Part shown: piece by piece, positions 43,333-54,013 of the stretch
Layout of the letters: each line of letters starts with the position of its first letter
Position numbering within the stretch: the stretch's first letter is position 1
NCBI GenBank assembly: GCA_949825045.1
Contig: OX463816.1
Span: forward strand, 17,913,579-17,977,578
Source: Argyresthia goedartella
Taxonomy: Eukaryota; Arthropoda; Insecta; Lepidoptera; Argyresthiidae
DNA length: 64,000 bases
Direction of reading: 5' to 3'
Translations under genes and position numbers: made by a program
The notes under the pieces: generated by a model
The model's input: only the letters and a program-made list of their open reading frames with translations
Told to the model about the DNA's origin: nothing
Databases searched by the model: none

Positions 43333-44060
43333 TGTTACGGCTAAAGCTAGGTGTGAAACTAAACTACTGGTCTATAACAATTAATATCTTCCTTGTTATC
43401 TTTTTTGAAAAGTGGTCTGACGATAGACGTTTTTAAACGATCTGTATTTTTAATTATTGTATTTTTTTATAATGTATAATGATAATATCAGCAACATATT
43501 TTATAACTTTTGTCAAAAGTTCATCGTTTCCTGTACTATTTGTGTTCTTCAATGATAGTGCTAATCGATAAATGACAGCTGGAGTTGACGGTGACATAAA
43601 CATAGATTTATAAGAATTATTTAATTGAATTGATTGATTAGATGTCAAAGCAGGATTATATTAGTTTTATTAGCAGTAATATCACAAAGTGGTTTAATTC
43701 GGTCGGTAAAATTATTATTAAAGACTTCGGCTATTTCTGTGGGGTTTGTTAATAAATCTTCATTTAATTTAATACAATTAAAGTTAAAGTCTTTAGGTAT
43801 TTTTTTGATTCTTTGTGTTGTTAATAATTTTCCAAACCGCTTGGCTTTTGATGGACGATGTTTTGACGTAATAATCATTTTGCGTCTTTTGTGTCGAAAC
43901 AATCACTCTTTTAGAGTTTGGAAAACTGCTTTAATAATTATTTTTGGTAGAGCTTGGATTCAATCTATAGTCCCACAGAAGTTTTCTTTTCCTTTTGCAA
44001 CATCGTTTTATGCGTTTTGATATCCATTTTGTTTTCTTAGTTGTTATATTTACTTTAATT
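43333..44060 (-). pseudogene. Degenerate LINE, region before and at start of reverse transcriptase
   Basis: On the minus strand: CCKRKRKLLWDYRLN, SKAKRFGKLLTT, LNEDLLTNPTEIAEVFNNNF, PSTPAVIYRLALSLKNTNST, then after a frameshift DRLKTSIVRPLFKKDNKEDI and NCYRPV. This is the endonuclease-RT linker and RT start of a LINE, the upstream part of the one at 30.44-31.08 kb. Confidence 0.75.
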
Positions 44061-44092
44061 CTATTCAAAGGGAAACATAGTGAGTACAGAAG

Positions 44093-44280
44093 CATGGGCG
44101 TACCCAGGTAGGGGCAGGGGGGGGGCTTCTGCTGCCCCCCCCCCCCCCCCCGCCCCCCCCCCCCCTAGAAGATAAAATAAACGTAAATTTTCCTAGCAAG
44201 TGGGAATTAAAAACGTGTATGTTCTCGAAACAGGTATGAGCAGCCCCCCCCCCCTAGCTGAAATCCTGGGTACGCCCTTG
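44093..44280. mobile_element. hAT-type MITE, copy 2
   Basis: Ends are CATGGGCGTACCCAGG and CCTGGGTACGCCCTTG; the 8-bp target duplication is TACAGAAG (44085-44092, 44281-44288). The interior matches copy 1 at 19.6 kb but has a longer C-run near 44138-44165. Confidence 0.9.
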
Positions 44281-44739
44281 TACAGAAGCGTGAAATTACC
44301 ATGGAAACAATTAAATGCTTCATTGCGTTCGGTGCTGTCGTATGTACATCACTTAAATTAAGCTGACCAAGGTGGATTCGAAATTTTTGCATGTTTACTT
44401 CGCTTACATGACGTCGCATGATAAAATAGTGTGTCAGAGAGCAAAACTTTTTCACGGGTAACGCAATTATTTGCGCTGTGTGGTGATATAGTGCATTACA
44501 GCGGCTGTCGTGCGGTTTCCGTGGCGTTTTCATTTCGAAAATGGATTCCAGCGGGCAAACTTCTTTGCTTGTTGTTACTGCTTTTGATATATGCAGCCGC
44601 GCGGCCGTCATATGGAAATTAGCCGCATCTGATTAGTGCGACATCCGTGCGGCTGCAGCGCGACGACCACGCTGCAAAGTGTGAAAGAGCACATAGGCCA
44701 CGAGAAAGTGACAGCATGACGTTATGTGTATGTGCATTC

Positions 44740-44939
44740 TTCTCCTCTTGACTAAATTGACAATCTTTGCCAACCGCCAGATCGGACCATCGGGCAGGTC
44801 GTCTGTCCACTGGTTGTATCAATACAGCAAACACTATTGTTTGTTCACAGTGATCCACAAGTTGCTAGTCCACTGTCGGACGGTCGAGAGTTGCAGCGAG
44901 GATGACATCGCCGATCTGAAGAAGAAATTCGAACTCTAA
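44740..44939 (+). other. Unrecognised short frame, possible exon or retrocopy end
   Basis: An open frame ends SKHYCLFTVIHKLLVHCRTV and ESCSEDDIADLKKKFEL, with a plausible acceptor (ccgccag) at about 44784. It is followed by a long AT-rich stretch with AATAAA near 45770, like a 3' UTR. I do not recognise the protein. It may be a terminal exon of a nested plus-strand gene, a processed copy, or chance. Confidence 0.3.
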
Positions 44940-45308
44940 CCCCTTAGAGGAGAGAGTGTCCTAGTTAGTCTGTTCTGTGAAGATCATGGCCCAAGCACTT
45001 TTCCAAAAATATATCCTGTTTACCCCGGTAATTTAATCTGTAGGGTCTGTATAACTCGTTTATTTAGTATGTGGGTTATGTAGATGTTTCGTTTGAACGC
45101 ATTTGGCGTGGGTGTAAGTGAGTTCTTTTCTACAGATTGATTGACCGAGTTATTAGCAGTACAGAAATATGGGAATGTCCAATACGAATGTAGTATGTAT
45201 CTGTCTAAAAATATTTAGGTGATTAAACATGAATAAAAAAAGAAGATAATCTTTAATTATTGTTTTTACAATGGCTGTTGTTAAGTTTGAAGTTTTATGG
45301 CCTTTAAG

Positions 45309-45394
45309 GCATGTCCGGATAAAACCTCAGTGACAGATAACATATAAATGTATGTAATCATTTATCTATCAAATAGGGTTTACCCGGACATTTT
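45309..45394. mobile_element. Candidate hairpin MITE
   Basis: CATGTCCGGATAAAACC and GGGTTTACCCGGACATT are inverted and close together, with further pairing inward (ACAGATAA/TTATCTAT). It would fold as one hairpin of about 85 nt. Confidence 0.5.
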
Positions 45395-45799
45395 GAAACT
45401 GGTTATAATTTGGATAACCTGCCTAAATGCTGTTTGCATTTTTTGCTAGTAAGTGGCCGGAATTTAGTTCACAATTGTATAATTGCTGAGTGCATATTTG
45501 TTTAAACGTGCTAGTTTTAACTTGAACGAATGTATGTAACTAGATTTTAATTTGTTAAGGAGATGATAGCATCGGGAAGAGATCACAATGTCTTGATATC
45601 AAATGATTCCGACTGAAAATCAGCGCTGCAGCTCTGCTGTAGCATATGCTGAATTGGAGCCATTTCACTAACGGAGCATGCATTCATCATCTATTTTCTT
45701 TTATTTACCTATGTGTTTTCTTCCATAACTTGTCACTTTCCTGTTGATGTGCTTGCATGTTCTGTTGTGAATAAACATTTCTATATGTACGTCTGTGCT

Positions 45800-47515
45800 T
45801 GTGTTTGTTTTGGCATACTCTGTGGAATTCTCAAGTCGCCAAAACGAACAAGATAGAAGACAACTTCAAATCAGACACCGGCAGTTATTATGTATTAGCC
45901 ATAGATCCCAAACTTAATTTTTAAACGAACGAAAATGTTATTTTAGTGTTTGATGCCTAAAAATAAGTACCTGAAGTCATGTTCCCGTTCATATTTTTCA
46001 ACTAGATTTCATTGAAAATCCTTTAAATTTTTACAAATTTTTTTTGGTAGTTTATCCTAAATGTCTACCACATCGTGTTTCTGTGATGATTCTTTATATT
46101 TGTGAAGTTGCAACCTAATATAATAAATATGTCAACTAACTTAAAGGTTTTTGTTTTTTAGAGAATACTTTCTGGTCATAAAACATGACATGAAATTTAC
46201 ATACAGGCACATACATTGCTTCTGGCCCCACAGTAGGATACGCTGTGTCGTGGATGGAAACCAGGAACAGTGACGTCACAAACATGTAAATGTGGGCTGT
46301 CGGGCTTGTGGCCAACTCGACGGTCAGAAGTTATCAAGCTGCCCTATAAGGGCCTTGTGACACAAGTGCTCTACAATTTCACCTTTGCATCCATGCACGT
46401 TATGTAAAAAATTGAAGTCTGTTGACTGCTTATCTCAACAGTCTTCATCCTAATGCGCGCTCTCTGGACTTTATCGCCTTTATTACTGGTACATGCCGTT
46501 AAGTATCACAATCAAAACAACTCTAACATTGGGACAAAACCACACATTTATATACACAAACACAAAAACTAGTTATAGGTTTACAAAAGTTTCTTACGCA
46601 TCTCACCAAATTTGCTAACACGTATAGACTTTATAAACTGGCTAATGGATAGCTCTTTCAAACTTTACATCAAATAGATATCATGGAAATAGCACAGGCT
46701 AATGAATATCAAATAGAAACATTTTCTAAGCAGTTCCCTATCAAAAAAACAGATTTTACTAATGTCTCTCAAATATTCGTAGTGCCTACAAAAATATGGA
46801 TGATTTAAATGTTAACCTTACCTTTTTTAACTCGGAAATATATTCAATAGTGCTATCAGAATGAAGAATAAATCAACATAAGCAACTGCCTCTTATGCCT
46901 AACTACACATCATACTCAACTAGTTACCATCTCAACCAAAACGATGGTGTCATTGTTTACGCCAAAAACTGTCACGATCTAAATAAATAACGCAAACAAT
47001 CCCATTATACTGGCAGCGTTACCACCATAGAGAAACTTATACTGCACAGCGAGCGAGATCCTCTGGACCAGGAAAGCCCCATAGCCATAGTTTAATCACC
47101 ATTAGAGCGGTTGTCAAAACCTCGGACCCTCAAACGACGACTCCCAATGTCGCTGTCCTTGTCATTTGTCATTACTTAAATATTACAGGTAAACTATAGA
47201 AAAATATATGGTCTTAAAAGAGCGGGCACAATTTTTTTCAATACCACATACAAACTTATTTACCTTACATAGATGGAGCATGAAAGCAGCCGCACCAATA
47301 ACTTTGTCATAAACAATTTGCTATATTAAATCCAACCTATTCACTCCATACTATCTCTTCCATTGCGCGGTGGTAAGGAACTCTTCGTGCACGAGTACGA
47401 CTCGCACTTTACCGTGTATTTTATTTGATGTATTTTTACTTGTTTGCGCTGTAATAAAATTGATTCAAATTTATATGATATTGGAGAAGATTTGCCGAAA
47501 ATATTTAAAAAAAAA
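45800..47515. other. ATR intron segment, mostly unannotated
   Basis: AT-rich. A partial SINE copy (minus strand; ACATACATTGCTTCTGGCCC and ACAGTAGGATACGCTG) lies at 46203-46258. Nothing else was recognised. Confidence 0.5.
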
Positions 47516-47517
47516 CG

Positions 47518-47909
47518 ATCAAGTGCGAGTCTAAATCGCGCACGAAGGGTTCCCTACCACCGTTCAATGGAAGCGATGGTGTGGTGTGAATAGTTTGGAT
47601 TTTACACAGCAAAATATTGTTTACAAAGTTATTGGTGCGGTTACTTTCACACTATGTACGTAACCAGGTGCATCCATAAGTTTGTATGTGGTATTGAAAG
47701 AATTGTTGTATGGGAGCCCCCTTAAATATTTCTTTTATCCTGTTTTTTAGTATTTGTTGTTATAGCGGCAACAGAAATACATAATCTGTGAAAATTTCAA
47801 CTCTCTAGCTAGCTAGGTTCTTGAGATACAGCCTGGTGACAGACGGACGGACAGCGAAGTCTTAGTAATAGGGTTCCGTTCTTACCCGTTGGGTACGGAA
47901 CCCTAAAAA
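47518..47909. repeat. Lepidopteran-type dispersed repeat (GGGTTCCGTACC family), copy 2
   Basis: It runs from TGCGAGTCTAAATCGCGCAC and GAAGGGTTCCCTACCA through TTGTTATAGCGGCAACAGAA and GACAGACGGACGGACAGCG to GGGTACGGAACCCTAAAAA. A further partial start follows at 47920-47965. Inside it (47.62-47.71 kb) is a stretch shared with the dispersed repeat at 25.43 kb. Confidence 0.75.
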
Positions 47910-47965
47910 ACGGTCAAGTGAGGGTCAGACTCGCACACGAAAGGATCCGTACCATTTTACAAGAA

Positions 47966-48808
47966 AACAACAACACTGAAAAAAACAAGAAAAAAATAAC
48001 TTGGATTTGCGCAACTGATATCAAACCAATTGCGCCATCACATTGTTTCAATAAGTCACGAAATTTATGATCATGTTTTGAATGATCATGAGGTCTAATC
48101 TGAGTCTGGTGGCGCTAGTGTAGTCTTAAAAATCTCTGACGCCACCTAGGGCATTATAACGTACAACAAATAGGCAGCCGTCTCTTTCTACAAAGGCAGC
48201 AAATAGAGCTAACGCCATCTGTGCCTGGGCGGAAATTTTAGCTTTCTTCCGGAGCACGATTTTTCGTTCGGGATGGTTAGTCTTCTTGTTTTATTAGTCT
48301 ATGCTTATTATTATGTTAGTATGGTAACCTAACTAACCGAAAATGAGCCTGTAAAAAGTGTGATGGATAACTTGATTCAATTCGCGAGGAAGAGCGCGGC
48401 ACAGAGTTTTTAATTTGACAAAATTGCCACCACAATTTAAGTCTCAAATATTTTCTACAATATTGGGCAAATATTTGTTTTTCTTTCTCCATATTTTTAT
48501 TATTAAAAAATAAGTTGGTATATATACAAGGTTATGCGTTTTTTCATTGACTCGTTGTATATGTAGATACGTAACAAAATAAATAGTAAGAGTAATTGTG
48601 AGTAGCAGGGAGATATAAACAAGAAAGCCGAGGTGAAAAACATATCTTTTTAGTAGGTATTGCTGTTTCAGTGCCTGAATGTGAGCTCGGGCATCCTCCT
48701 TCTCATGTCACACCTGTGAAACAAAGTGTGTGTGATATGACACGGAAGTTCCCTTACTGGCGTCTAGATGGCTTGGTGGAGCAGTATTTATAAGTCACGC
48801 CCACTAAC
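47966..48808. other. ATR intron segment, nothing recognised
   Basis: AT-rich intron before the CLGQLG exon. No coding frame or repeat was recognised. Confidence 0.5.
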
Positions 48809-49008
48809 CTGCGTATCGTTCTCATACTGAAACGCTCTAGTCAGATCGTGCAGCGCCGCAGCCGCGAAGCAGTCCTCGCTTATTGAGATGGCGAAGGTCC
48901 TCGCCTGAGGCACGTACTGTCTCGGCAGGTGTCCCGGCTCCACCGCGCCCAGTTGGCCGAGACATGCGCCGGCGGAGGTGCTGACTGCTGCGTCGCTGTC
49001 TCGGCAGC
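48809..49008 (-). CDS. ATR: ATR exon (CLGQLGAVEPG signature)
   Basis: 200 nt from ccccag to a cag/gttagt donor. It reads GCRDSDAAVSTSAGACLGQLG and then AVEPGHLPRQYVPQ and LHDLTRAFQYENDTQ. The CLGxLGAxxPG block and the following LTRA helix are strongly conserved in ATR after the UME region. Phase 1 in, phase 0 out. From here on exon base composition becomes markedly GC-rich. Confidence 0.95.
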
Positions 49009-49367
49009 CTGGGGAGTTCATTACTGGCCTTATCTATCGAAGACCTCTGTGACATTGTAGGCGTTCACAATGGTAGGAAGGTTAGATGTATTATGTGAAG
49101 ATGCCTTTGCCACCCTATCTGGGAAAAGAAGTATTTTAATGGTCAAGGGTATGTTCGGCAGCTGTGGTGTGACTACGGAACAATAAAAGTAACCATAGTC
49201 ACACTAGTGTGGCATTTTGGTGTGACTACGGTGCGGTTGTGAGCAATTAACCTATATGCGCCCATTATTTTTTTATTTTTTTATTATATATTTTTTTATC
49301 TCTACACTGTTCGAAAATTGAGCAATATTGTTTTTATTTTTATTTATGTAAATACTTTTATGTTGTA

Positions 49368-50657
49368 CGAGGGCGGAGTGAAAAGTCTGGTAAAAATTAA
49401 ATAATGAATATCATTTATTTAAAATATATTATTTATTTTTCAACGTAGTTCCCTTATAACTCAATACACTTCATCCAGCGTTTCTCTAGCTTTTCGATTC
49501 CTTCCATAAAATACGATTTAGGCAACCCTTCAAAATAGGCATTGGTTTCGTGTATGATCTCTTCGTTGGAGCTAAATCTTTTTCCACCGAGACATTTTTT
49601 TTAATTTGCAAACAGAAAATAGTCGCAAGGGGCTAAATCTGGCGAATATGGTTGGTGAGAAAGCAACTCGTATCGCAACTCATGGAATTTGGCCATGGCA
49701 ATAGCGCAGGTGTGCACTCGTGCGTTGTCTTGGTGGAAGAGGATTTTCTTCTTAGCCAAGTGCGGTCGCTTCTCAGGTAAAATTTTGTCAAATTGATCCA
49801 ATAAATTGGCATAATATTCGCCATTTACCGTTTTACCCTTCTCTAGGTAGTCAATATGGATAATCCCACGTGCATCCCATAAAACTGTAGCCATCACTTT
49901 ATTGGCCGATAAAACTGCTTTGGCCTTCTTCGGAGCTGGTACGCCCGTAGCAATCCACTGTTTTGATTGCTTGGTTTCTGGTGTATAGTGGTAGATCCAT
50001 GTTTCGTCAACTGTTATGAAACGACGCAAAAATTCAGCTTTATCCTGTTGAAACAATGCTAAACCTGCCTCCGAAGTAGTCACACGCATGCGTTTTTGAT
50101 CAACAGTCAGTAAACGCGGCACCCATCGCGCGGAGAGCTTCTTCATATGCAAATGTTGGTGTAAGATATTTCGCACCCGTTCGTCTGAGATGCCTACTGT
50201 CTCAACTATCTCGCTCACTTTCATTCTTCGGTCGTTCAACACTATGTCATGTATTTTAGCGATCATCTCTGGAGTAGTGACCTCAACAGGGCGTCCTGGA
50301 CGTTCAGCAACACTTGTACTAGTACGGCCACAGCGAAAATCAGTAAACCACTTATGAATCATTTTAATCGACGGAGCGGAGTCCCCATAATATTTATCAA
50401 GTCTTTGTTTTATTTCCGTAATCGTTTTTTTGCGCAAATAATAATGTTTAATCAACACACGAAATTCACTTTTCTCCATCTTTGCGGAAATGCGTTCAGT
50501 TGGTTTTCTCTAGTCTGTAAAAAAAAATCTAACCGGTAGTATTGGCTGAAAATCTAAATTTAGTCCTCCAAAGGAGTTGTGGACAAGGAGGTTTCATACA
50601 ATTCGCGATAATTTTACTCTAAAATTGATTTTTACCATACTTATCACTCCGCCCTGG
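49368..50657 (-). mobile_element. mariner transposon
   Basis: 1,290 bp with inverted ends of about 30 bp (CGAGGGCGGAGTGAAAAGTC left; on the other strand CCAGGGCGGAGTGATAAGTA right) and TA on both sides (49366-49367, 50658-50659), as expected for mariner. It sits in an ATR intron with its transposase in the same direction as ATR. Confidence 0.95.
49454..50479 (-). pseudogene. mariner transposase (DD34D) with one premature stop
   Basis: From the ATG at 50479 the frame gives 292 residues to a TAA at 49601, then continues in the same frame to 49454 (about 341 residues in all, normal for mariner). N-terminal helix-turn-helix domains (REEKT-like KKTITEIKQRL, GRPVEVTT) precede the catalytic triad: VDETW, HQDNARVH and SPDLAPCDYF, with 34 residues between the second and third Asp. 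The stop falls right after the catalytic core (FLFAN) and removes the last 49 residues. Confidence 0.93.
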
Positions 50658-51254
50658 TATATAAATAGGTATTTTGTAAATAATAATTATTAGAAATTAC
50701 AATAATGAATTGAATGATATTTATATTTTGAACGTCCACCCTTTGATCAAGTTTATGTTTACATTATAAATTTTAAGTTTTACAGTATTTTATTCTTGTA
50801 AATAAAACATTAATGCAATACAGTTTCAATTATTCTAAGGAAATGAAGTGCATGAAAGTTTTATAAATTAATACTTAATGAATTTTATAAAAATAACAAT
50901 AATTAGAATTAAGAGATTTTCTAGTGTATAATACAATATTTGATTTTTAATAGAATACTTGTGTAGCAAGCTGTGTTAGCCTATAATTGCGATGTACAAC
51001 TATATATAGATAACGTAGATGCATAACCTAAGTATTTCGTATATTGTGTTGGCTTCCCAAATCATCATCATATATTAAGGGGTCTTGTCGTCCCCTGTCC
51101 CCTTCCCAAATAAATAAAAATAAATAAATAAATTATTTATTATGTCCATTTTTGTTTATTTTTTATCTTAACAGGTGTTTCTACAGTTACTGCATGTTGA
51201 TTGATTGGTGGTCGATAAAATGTGATTACGTTATTTTCCTCTATTACCAGCAGC

Positions 51255-51665
51255 CTCAGCTTACTTATGGCGGCGCAACATGGACGCTAACAAAAGCGAA
51301 TATGCTCCACATTAAAGTCGCACAAAGGATCATGGAGTGTTTCATGCTATGTATCAGACTGTAGGATCTGTAGGATCGTATTCACAATACCTACAGAGAT
51401 AAGACGTCGTACGAAGATCGTCGATGTTGGCAAGTGAATTACTTGGCAGGACACCTCACAAGGTGAAGAAAGGTAGACCAAAGCGGTTAAAGAGTGGCTG
51501 CCCAGAACCGCATTATGACCAGTGGGCTGACCACCAGCCAGATGGAAGGTTGACATCATCGCCATAGCTGGTGACAGTGGATGCGGGAGGCTCGGGACCA
51601 GAGCAGATGGCGTGGTAAAGAAGAGGCCAGCAGTGGGTGAATGTGGGCTGATTGATGATGATGAA
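51255..51665 (+). pseudogene. RTE-type LINE 3' end
   Basis: Remnants read YGGATWTLTKANMLHIKVAQ, RIMECFMLCIRL, then in shifting frames RDKTSYEDRRCWQ-like text and RARWRG-like text, ending GCTGATTGATGATGATGAA. This is the C-terminus and 3' tail of an RTE-like LINE common in moths. It ends about 50 bp from the ATR exon at 51713. Confidence 0.75.
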
Positions 51666-51712
51666 TAAGATCAGGAGGTTTATGTAGAAACTAGAGTTAA
51701 AGATCAAATTAC

Positions 51713-53180
51713 CATTGAGCAAGCAGTCGATCAGCTCAACAATAGCTGGGTCAATGTTCTTCTTCCCAAACAGGGCTTTGTGAATCTCGGTGCGGTTTTC
51801 CTCCAATAATCTATCCAAGTGTGAGAAGGCGACCGCTTTGATCGTCGGTATGTCCTGATTTAAATGCTGCAGATACCACTTCACCTTATCCAGGAACCCT
51901 TCAGGCTGGGTCCTCTTCACGTGTCTTTTTATCGCAAGTTTCACTTTCTCGGATATCTTCGAGTCTTCCAAGAAGAACAGATCTGAGATGTGAGAGCTTA
52001 GCAAGTTCTCATTATTCAACACTAAGTACTGAAGTATCTTGTTGATCTCATGGGGAGCATGGTCGATCTGATGCAGCAGTGACACAGCCAGGTTTGACAG
52101 CAGAGGACCTAATGACATGCTGTCAATATTGTGAATAAACGCGCTCCACGCAGCCGCCAATATCTTTGGAAACTCCTTCACAAGAGACAAGGCAGATCTC
52201 AAAGTAGCCAACACTTTAAACCGCAGAGGCGTTAAATACTTGACACCCATTAACTTCATGATATCAGGAAAGCTTTGCAAAGCCTTTCGTTTAACTGACA
52301 ACGCCACTTTTGCGTTCATCAGCTTGTGGTCGAAGTAGGCCAGGACCCCTAGGAATTTAGGGTGTAAGAAGTCGGCTACCTGTGATGTGGTCATATTCGT
52401 CCGGCTGGTAGGCGTTGAAACATCGGGGTCGTGGCTGGCGAGGTATCGACATGCGGTCAGAACTTTATCCGGGTTGCAACAATATTGCAAGAGAAACTCC
52501 GTCAGTATCACTCTAAAATGTCTTCTGATCAAGTCTAGTATGGACATCCTTGTCAGTTTCTCGAGAAGAGTGTAGCATTTATGCTGTATATGCTCAGGCT
52601 CCGTTAAATAAATATGAGTATAGACATGTGGAAACTTTTCTATGAGAAATTCTGATACAGAGCAGGAAACCAGTGATGCGATCTCTTCAATCATAGATGG
52701 GACCTCTTTTATCTTGACGGAGTACGGTATCAAGTACGGGAGGAAGTGATGAGCATCCTTTGCTATGTATTCCCTGTAGCCGACGAAGCCGAATGCTCTC
52801 ACAACCTTCAGAAGCGACAATGCAAAGTCCTTCCCGTTGTGCAAACTACAGTCGACGAACAATCTGCAATAATCTTTCTTGTATCTGTGGTACACCAGAT
52901 TCGGTGTACTGTCGTGCGCTTCGCAAATGTCCCGCAGATACACCACGGCTTCCGGACCAAGAGGACACTGCGGGTGCATGATGAAATAGACCAACAACTT
53001 CGTGCTGGGCAAGACGACTTTCTCATTGGTCGAGAGGCCGAAAGCTTTGATGCAGTCCAGTGTGAGAGTCTGCTGACTATAATCATTGCTCTCTAAGGAG
53101 GTTCTTGTTGCGTGCACAAGTAAGTTGATGCATGTGTTCAACATTGATTCCTTTTGTGACGTTTCAAATTCGTTATCTGC
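51713..53180 (-). CDS. ATR: ATR exon with UME domain
   Basis: 1,468 nt from tttttgcag to AATG/gtaatt, phase 0 in and phase 1 out. It starts ADNEFETSQKES and ends VELIDCLLNG. The second half has DFLHPKFLGVLAYFDHKL followed by the UME domain (KRKALQSFPDIMKLMG, PLRFKVLATLRSAL, LGPLLSNLAVSLL), which is diagnostic for the ATR/Mec1/Rad3 family; UME has been linked to protein binding. The open frame runs on past the donor into intron and an RTE fragment, which should not be annotated as protein. Confidence 0.95.
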
Positions 53181-53288
53181 CTGCAAAAATATAAAACGTT
53201 TGTACCTATAACATATTTTTTCAGGGAGAGGTGGTAGGTGCCTAGGTACGTACATCGCATATAAATTAGCTTGCTTTGGCATACTTAC
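53181..53288 (-). other. 108-nt ATR intron that keeps the reading frame open
   Basis: The sequence has a strong donor (gtaagt) and acceptor (tttttgcag). It is 36 codons long, phase 0, with no stop. Its translation (SMPKQANLYAMYVPRHLPPL...) is rich in proline and aromatic residues and does not match the ATR family, so I call it an intron. Retention would insert 36 residues without changing frame. Confidence 0.8.
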
Positions 53289-53849
53289 AGAAATGTTGTT
53301 GACAAAAGACCCAAGTGCTTTCAAAACATTCTGGCAGTTCCTCTCGTTGAATACTTCAGCACAAATGTCCTGGTCTACCACAGAATGATTGGAAAAACTC
53401 TCAATAAGTTGCAACAGCCCACAGCTCTGTAAATCAGCATACATTCTGCTGTTTAGGAATTTCGCGAACAGTTTCCTTTGCCCGGCAACTATCGCATCAT
53501 TGCTGTGTATTTTACTCTCAGTATAGAAAATGATGTGTTCCTTTTTAACCTTTTCCAAGAATTGTTCTTCCGTTAATTTGGTCTTATCATAATTGTGGCA
53601 TTTGGAACAAACTACAGATACTTTAATGGCACTATTGATAATCACATTGTGGCCGAAATTGTCATCTTTAGAGTTCAGTGTCACCGTGTAGCTGCCTAGT
53701 GCTATGCAAGCAATAACTGGCAAAGTTTTGCAAATTTTCTTCTGGATTTCCAGGTCTTTAGTAAGAAATGCTGGCATGAGGATGTCTCCAATCAGTCTGC
53801 TCTCGGAGAACACTTTATTGATCAGCAGAAGAGGGCAATTCGATATTAA
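53289..53849 (-). CDS. ATR: ATR exon, HEAT-type region
   Basis: 561 nt (187 codons, phase 0 at both ends), from ttttcag to the donor gtaagt at 53288. It reads LISNCPLLLINKVFSES through FVNNIS. A CxxC pair (VVCSKCHNYD) occurs where human ATR also has a divergent helical region. The 108-nt intron after it has no stop and is a multiple of three, so the frame appears continuous with the next exon. Confidence 0.9.
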
Positions 53850-53930
53850 CTGAAAACAAGACAAACACAAAACAAAAGTAAAATAACAATCTATCTATAT
53901 TGATATATATGACCTTATTGAATATTAAGG

Positions 53931-54013
53931 GCCTTACCACAAAAAATAAACGATGACGAGATTCGACGTTTGTTTTGAGGTTCAACGCTGTTTAATATTT
54001 TTTGTGGTAACAC
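53931..54013. mobile_element. Candidate hairpin MITE
   Basis: TTACCACAAAAAATAAAC and GTTTAATATTTTTTGTGGTA are inverted repeats about 80 bp apart, end to end. No clear target duplication was fixed. Confidence 0.55.
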
